Source: Anaerolineales bacterium
GTDB lineage: Bacteria; Chloroflexota; Anaerolineae; 4572-78; NAK82
Assembly (NCBI GenBank): GCA_024643945.1
Contig: JAHELX010000177.1
Location: forward strand, 1 to 10,016
DNA length: 10,016 bases
Reading direction: 5' to 3'
Part shown: in pieces, positions 6,609 to 10,016 of the stretch
Layout of the letters: each line of letters starts with the position of its first letter
Numbering within the stretch: position 1 is the first letter of the stretch
Made by a program: the position numbers and the translations under genes
The notes under the pieces: model-generated
What the model was told of the DNA's origin: nothing
The model's input: the letters and a program-made list of their open reading frames with translations, nothing else
Databases searched by the model: none

Positions 6609-7978
6609 TGGCAGAGGAATTCTTCATCCCCAAGTTAGGGCAGACCGTCGAAGAAGTGACCATTATCCGCTGGCTGGTCGAAGACGGCGCCAAGGTGAAT
6701 CAGATGCAAGAGGTCCTGGAGGTAGAAACTGATAAAGCGGTTTTCCCCGTCGAAGCACATGCCAGCGGGTATCTGCACATCGGCCCATATAAAGAAGGGG
6801 ATGTGGTGCCGGTGTTGACGGTGGTGGCCATCATTGGCAAGCCCGAAGATAAGTACCAAATCGCCGAAGCGAAGCAGGTTGGCGGCGAATCATTTGTGGA
6901 AGCCGCAAGCCCTCCAGCGGAATTAGCTGCGCCTGCAGAGGCACGCTCCGCGGCGGTTCAAGAAGCAGACAGACTATTTGCCTCGCCTCGCGCCCGCAAG
7001 TTGGCAACAGAAAAGGGAGTAGACCTGGCCCAGGTAACCCCAACCGGGGGCGGAGGGGTGCGGGTTGCCGAACGGGACGTATTGGCCTATATCGTCCAGC
7101 TCCCCAAAGCCACCCCGGTGGCGGAGAAGATGGCGGCTGAGGCCGGCCTGGATTTGCGCCAGGTGACTGGTACCGGTCCTGGAGGCAAAATCACCCGCGA
7201 GGACGTGGCACGTGCTATGATTAAAACGGCTGCTCCTTCAGCGCCTGCGACACCCGCACCACTGACCGAAGTGGAAGTCCTGGAACGGGTGCCGCTCAAG
7301 GGAGTGAGAGGGATCATCGCCGAGCGCATGGCGACCAGTGTCCACACTACTGCACGCGTGACCTTGCTGATGGAGGTAGACGCGACCGAGTTTGTGGCAA
7401 TGCGGGAGCGGCTCAAAGCCCGGGTGGCTGAAGAATGGGGCTTCGCCCCCGGCTACAACGATCTGCTGGCCAAAATCGTCGCCACCGCGCTGCGCAAGTT
7501 CCCCTATATGAACGCCCGCCTGACGGAGGATGCCATCGAGTACCTGGCGCCCATCCACATGGGGATGGCCGTGGATACCGATCGCGGGCTGTTGGTGCCG
7601 GTGATCCGCGATGCGGACAAGAAGAGTTTGCGCCGGTTTGGAGAAGAGTTCCGCGAATTGGCAGAACGGGCACGCGTCGGTCGAGCCCTGCCTGACGATT
7701 TGACCGGTGGCACCTTTACCATCACCAACCTCGGGATGTACGAGGTGGATGCCTTTACCCCGGTGATCAATCTGCCCGAAGCAGCCATTTTGGGGGTAGG
7801 GCGCATCGTTTCCAAACCCGTGGTGCGCGATGCTGAGGTAATGGTGCGTCAGATGTGGACATTGTGCCTGGTCTTCGACCATCGCCTGGTGGATGGTGCG
7901 CCGGCCGCTCGCTTCTTGCAATACATCAAGGATTTAATTGAGGAACCCTATCTCTGGCTTACGACCTGGCAAGAATAA
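6608..7978 (+). CDS. 2-oxoacid dehydrogenase E2 (dihydrolipoamide acyltransferase) with two E3-binding domains
   Basis: Core of the complex: it moves the acyl group from its lipoyl arm to coenzyme A. The 456 residues read in order: lipoyl domain (about 1-80) with the attachment lysine K43 in ETDKAV, an Ala/Glu linker, and a first peripheral subunit-binding domain (about 124-162, ASPRARKLATEKGVDLAQV). A second one follows (about 168-204, TPVAEKMAAEAGLDLRQV and GTGPGGKITREDV), then a second linker and the acyltransferase domain (about 224-456). His425 and Asp429 of FDHRLVDG are the expected catalytic pair. Most E2 proteins have a single subunit-binding domain, so the tandem pair is uncommon. 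The ATG overlaps the E1 stop (TGATG) and its own stop overlaps the next start (TAATG). No E3 gene is in the window. Acyl specificity is not readable; acetyl is assumed. Confidence 0.94.
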   Translation: MAEEFFIPKLGQTVEEVTIIRWLVEDGAKVNQMQEVLEVETDKAVFPVEAHASGYLHIGPYKEGDVVPVLTVVAIIGKPEDKYQIAEAKQVGGESFVEAASPPAELAAPAEARSAAVQEADRLFASPRARKLATEKGVDLAQVTPTGGGGVRVAERDVLAYIVQLPKATPVAEKMAAEAGLDLRQVTGTGPGGKITREDVARAMIKTAAPSAPATPAPLTEVEVLERVPLKGVRGIIAERMATSVHTTARVTLLMEVDATEFVAMRERLKARVAEEWGFAPGYNDLLAKIVATALRKFPYMNARLTEDAIEYLAPIHMGMAVDTDRGLLVPVIRDADKKSLRRFGEEFRELAERARVGRALPDDLTGGTFTITNLGMYEVDAFTPVINLPEAAILGVGRIVSKPVVRDAEVMVRQMWTLCLVFDHRLVDGAPAARFLQYIKDLIEEPYLWLTTWQE

Positions 7979-8658
7979 TGTATGCCTTACTGCTTGCAAA
8001 AGATTCTGATGAAGCTGCGGTCCTATCACTGGTTCTGCAGCGAGCCGGGTTGGCAGTGACCACGTCCAGGGATCTGGAACGTGCGATGCAGAGTTGGTCG
8101 GAACGACCCGCCGACCTCATTCTGCTGGCCCTGCCCGGGCTTCTGCCTCAAGACCAGGTACGCCGCGTGCGGGCCGAAACGCACGTTCCTTTGATCATGA
8201 TCATCAGTTCGACAGATGAGGAGCTGCACTACGCCCTCTTGCAGGCAGGCGCGGACCTGGCGGTGGTACGTCCCTTTAGCGCGCGACTGTTGATCGCCCA
8301 GGTGCGTGCTCTCTTGCGCCGGGCGGGCGGCGTACCGCTCTTTAGCCTACCCACCTTGGCCGTGGCAGGCCTGACCCTGGACCCGGCGACCAGGTCGGTC
8401 GAGATTAGCGGCCGTCCTGGTCAAAGGCTCACTCACCTCGAGTTTCGCCTCCTCTACACACTGATGATGCACCGTGGACAGGTTCTCCCCACCGAAAGCA
8501 TCGTGGAGCGGGTATGGGGCTACAGCGGCCAGGGCGACCGGGAGCTAGTGCGAGGGCTGATCAGCCGGTTGCGGGCCAAATTAGAAGCAGACCCACGTAA
8601 CCCATATTACATCCTGACCATTCCTGGCGTGGGCTACTCTTTCCGTGAGGACAGTTGA
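7978..8658 (+). CDS. OmpR/PhoB-like regulator with a non-phosphorylatable receiver domain
   Basis: DNA-binding regulator of 226 residues: receiver-like domain (about 1-118) plus OmpR-type winged helix (about 127-224, with LTHLEFRLLYTLMMHRGQVL and the IPGVGYSF hairpin). The receiver fold pattern is kept, but the active site is not. Where the phosphoacceptor Asp belongs (LILLD in relatives) the protein has LILLA, Ala51. The first acidic-pocket position is Lys8 with Asp9 retained, the switch Lys is Arg98, and the conserved Thr/Ser position aligns with Ile76 (or Ser77 if one residue is shifted). It is therefore probably not switched by a histidine kinase. It might act constitutively, by dimer state, or by binding a ligand or partner. 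No sensor kinase is next to it. Its start overlaps the E2 stop, so its level should follow that of the dehydrogenase. The target is unknown; see the array at 9742-9790. Confidence 0.88.
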   Translation: MYALLLAKDSDEAAVLSLVLQRAGLAVTTSRDLERAMQSWSERPADLILLALPGLLPQDQVRRVRAETHVPLIMIISSTDEELHYALLQAGADLAVVRPFSARLLIAQVRALLRRAGGVPLFSLPTLAVAGLTLDPATRSVEISGRPGQRLTHLEFRLLYTLMMHRGQVLPTESIVERVWGYSGQGDRELVRGLISRLRAKLEADPRNPYYILTIPGVGYSFREDS

Positions 8659-8663
8659 CGAGA

Positions 8664-8685
8664 TATAATACCCGCACGTGGGTAT
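8664..8685 (+). promoter_or_regulatory. Candidate -10 box and palindrome before the phosphoesterase gene
   Basis: A perfect TATAAT (8664-8669) overlaps the left arm of an inverted repeat, ATACCC (8668-8673) and GGGTAT (8680-8685), with 6 bases between. The -35 region is poor (TTCCGT at 8641-8646 with 17 bp spacing). The palindrome would cover the transcription start, a usual place for an operator. A second TATAAA (8683-8688) could give a start near the ATG at 8695 and hence a leaderless message. Either promoter is tentative. Confidence 0.4.
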
Positions 8686-8694
8686 AAACTGTTT

Positions 8695-9702
8695 ATGACT
8701 CAAGAACGCCTTAACCTTCTGTATCAAGCGATAGGCGATTCGGACCGCGTCCTGATCTTGCCTCACAACGATCCCGATCCGGATGCCATCGCCAGCGCGG
8801 TCGCCCTACGCCATTTGTTGGCGCAGAGACTGGGTGCGGAGGTCAATATCGCCTATAAGGGTATCATTGGCCGGGCTGAAAACAAGGCACTGGTGCGTTA
8901 CCTGGGATATCCGCTCCGGCGACTGACAGGCTCGGACTTGCGGCAGCCGCTGCCCATAGCTCTCGTCGATACTCAGCCGGGCGCCGGCAACAATGCTTTG
9001 CCGTCTAAGTCCACAGCCACGATTGTGATCGACCACCACCCCTGGCTCGAAGTGACGGCTGCGGCACGTTTTGCCGACGTCCGCTCCGATGTCGGCGCGA
9101 CGTCAACTATCTTGACAGAATATCTTCAGGCGGCCGGGCTCGAGCCATCTCCACTGCTGGCTACGGCCTTGTTCTATGGAATCAAAACGGATACCATGGG
9201 GCTGGGCCGGGGTGCCAGTCCGACTGATATGGCCGCCTATTTCTATCTTCAGCCCCGAATCGACGTGGATGCCCTGGTTGAGATTGAGCGCGCCCAGGTT
9301 CCAGCCGAGTACTTCAAGAGTCTGAGTGCCAGTGTGCAGGCAGCCCAGGTACACGATGGCGTCGTCATCTCCTACGTGGGGCGAATCAGCTATCCCGACC
9401 TGGCAGCCGAGATGGCTGACCTCCTGTTGCGTTTGGAGGGGACACGATGGGTCATCTGCATGGGCGTATATCAAGACAACTTGATTCTGGCAGTGCGGAC
9501 TCGCAGCCGGCGGGGGGGAGCCGGTCAACTGGTGCGGGCCATTGTCGGCGATCGAGGCACGGCTGGTGGCCACGGAGCCATGGCAGGCGGGCAAGTTCCA
9601 ATGCAGGGTGAAGATCCAGAACAAGTGGCCCGACAACTTGGCCGCGATGCGTTACAGTTCCTCAAAGTCCCAGCGGAGACAGCGGGCAAACCGATCGTTT
9701 AA
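8695..9702 (+). CDS. DHH/DHHA1-family phosphoesterase, NrnA-like
   Basis: Probable Mn-dependent cytoplasmic phosphoesterase. NrnA relatives degrade very short RNA and dephosphorylate pAp; others in the superfamily cleave cyclic dinucleotides. The 335-residue product has motif I HNDPDPDAIASA (24-35), a second metal Asp (Asp92 in VDTQ), the DHH triad (113-115 in IDHHP), and Asp166 in GIKTDT. The C-terminal DHHA1 domain has GDRGTAGGHGAMAGG (285-299), the substrate-binding glycine motif. Length matches NrnA (about 310-340). It lies 36 bases after the regulator gene, so it may be the last gene of the operon or have its own promoter. No purine-rich ribosome-binding site precedes the ATG at 8695, and the N-terminus aligns well from there. 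No extra N-terminal domain (PAS, GGDEF or membrane helices as in GdpP) is present, which favours NrnA over GdpP. The exact substrate is not determined. Confidence 0.88.
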   Translation: MTQERLNLLYQAIGDSDRVLILPHNDPDPDAIASAVALRHLLAQRLGAEVNIAYKGIIGRAENKALVRYLGYPLRRLTGSDLRQPLPIALVDTQPGAGNNALPSKSTATIVIDHHPWLEVTAAARFADVRSDVGATSTILTEYLQAAGLEPSPLLATALFYGIKTDTMGLGRGASPTDMAAYFYLQPRIDVDALVEIERAQVPAEYFKSLSASVQAAQVHDGVVISYVGRISYPDLAAEMADLLLRLEGTRWVICMGVYQDNLILAVRTRSRRGGAGQLVRAIVGDRGTAGGHGAMAGGQVPMQGEDPEQVARQLGRDALQFLKVPAETAGKPIV

Positions 9703-9741
9703 GTGAATAGGCAGACTGCGCCCAAGTGCCTGAAAGCAGCT

Positions 9742-9790
9742 TTAAGGTCATCTTAAGACTATCTTAAGGGTTTCTTAAGGTTGCCTTAAG
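9742..9790 (+). promoter_or_regulatory. Array of five TTAAG units with exact 11-bp spacing (PmrA/PhoB-type box)
   Basis: TTAAG begins at 9742, 9753, 9764, 9775 and 9786, each 11 bp apart, so all sites face the same side of the helix. Four units are CTTAAG and the first is TTTAAG; the intervening bases (gtcat, actat, ggttt, gttgc) differ. Known OmpR/PhoB-family regulators bind direct repeats spaced about 11 bp, and the PmrA (BasR) box is YTTAAK-N5-YTTAAK, which every adjacent pair here fits. Two or three units are usual; five is many. It ends 66 bases before the next gene's ATG, so it probably controls that gene. The binding protein is not identified by the sequence. Confidence 0.8.
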
Positions 9791-9814
9791 GTTATAGCGC
9801 CATTTATGTGCTAT

Positions 9815-9837
9815 GGTGAATGCGAAGCTCATTCACC
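9815..9837. promoter_or_regulatory. Inverted repeat GGTGAATG-N7-CATTCACC in the leader of the last gene
   Basis: Perfect 8-bp arms (9815-9822 and 9830-9837) around 7 bases, between the TTAAG array and the Shine-Dalgarno site (TAAGGA, 9844-9849). It could be an operator for a second regulator, or a hairpin in the 5' leader near the ribosome-binding site. No T-run follows, so a terminator is unlikely. Confidence 0.5.
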
Positions 9838-9856
9838 GGAAGTTAAGGATTTGTTC

Positions 9857-10016
9857 ATGTTACCCGTGCACAAAATACCGCTATTGCTAGGGGCTCTGGC
9901 GGGACTACTGCTTAGCCTGATAGCTTGGGGTTTCTGGCGTGCACGGCGTGACGAAGTCGGCAGTGATCTGATGAGGACACACGATACCCTACTCTTAGGG
10001 CTGTTGCTGCTGGCTT
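9857..10016 (+). CDS. Membrane protein of unknown function, 5' part only
   Basis: Only 53 codons are visible before the window ends. ATG at 9857 has a good Shine-Dalgarno site (TAAGGA) seven bases upstream. The product starts with a short basic stretch, then a hydrophobic segment IPLLLGALAGLLLSLIAWGFW (about 7-27), then a charged loop (RARRDEVGSDLMRTHD, about 28-43). A second hydrophobic run, LLLGLLLLA, begins near residue 45. This looks like two closely spaced membrane helices. I do not recognise the family: an integral membrane protein, a sensor kinase or a membrane-tethered enzyme would all fit. The large upstream array of response-regulator-type sites suggests tight transcriptional control. 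Confidence 0.6.
   Translation, partial: MLPVHKIPLLLGALAGLLLSLIAWGFWRARRDEVGSDLMRTHDTLLLGLLLLA

Noticed and set aside
7238..7921. 227-codon open frame antisense to E2
   Set aside because: Shadow of the acyltransferase domain, rich in His and Gln with no domain signature.
8655..8688. TTGACG (8655-8660) with TATAAA (8683-8688) as a promoter pair
   Set aside because: The 22-bp spacing is too long for a sigma70-type promoter.
9742..9790. The TTAAG array as a CRISPR or iteron origin
   Set aside because: Units are only 5-6 bp with 5-bp gaps, too short for CRISPR; no replication gene or DnaA boxes are seen nearby, and its position just upstream of a start codon favours a transcription control site.

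Overview
The window looks like chromosomal DNA of moderately high GC content from a Chloroflexota bacterium, perhaps Anaerolineae or a relative. This is an inference from the lipoprotein style (signal peptide, Cys, then a long Ala/Pro/Glu/Thr linker), the fused pyruvate-dehydrogenase-type E1, and short GC-rich palindromes between genes. No rRNA, tRNA, CRISPR array or mobile element is visible.

Left part, minus strand (1-3460). A free-standing homologue of the methionine-synthase B12-reactivation domain (2711-3460) is followed by a family 5 solute-binding lipoprotein (937-2595). Next comes a DppB/OppB-type permease (1-782) that runs off the left edge. Two GC-rich hairpins lie between the binding protein and the permease. 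This is the promoter-proximal half of a peptide/nickel-type ABC importer; the second permease and the ATPases would lie beyond the window.

Middle and right, plus strand (3620-9702). A strong sigma70-like promoter (TTGACG, 17 bp, TAAAAT) precedes a DeoR-family repressor. A tight gene series follows: E1 alpha/beta fusion, E2 with two tandem E3-binding domains, and an OmpR/PhoB-like regulator whose receiver domain lacks the phosphoacceptor Asp. E1/E2 and E2/regulator overlap by one base (TGATG and TAATG), so translation is probably coupled. No E3 gene (dihydrolipoyl dehydrogenase) is present here. A DHH/DHHA1 phosphoesterase (NrnA-like) follows, with its own possible promoter and palindrome and no clear Shine-Dalgarno site.

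Right edge (9703-10016). An array of five TTAAG units spaced exactly 11 bp apart precedes an 8-bp inverted repeat and the start of a membrane protein cut by the window end. The array has the architecture expected for an OmpR/PhoB-family regulator and fits the PmrA/BasR box pattern. The pseudo-receiver regulator encoded about 1.1 kb upstream is a natural but untested candidate to bind it.

The main points of interest are the DeoR - fused E1 - double-PSBD E2 - pseudo-receiver arrangement, which suggests 2-oxoacid oxidation under unusual local control, and the 11-bp array. I see no clear evidence of a wholly new system such as a defence island or a new mobile element.
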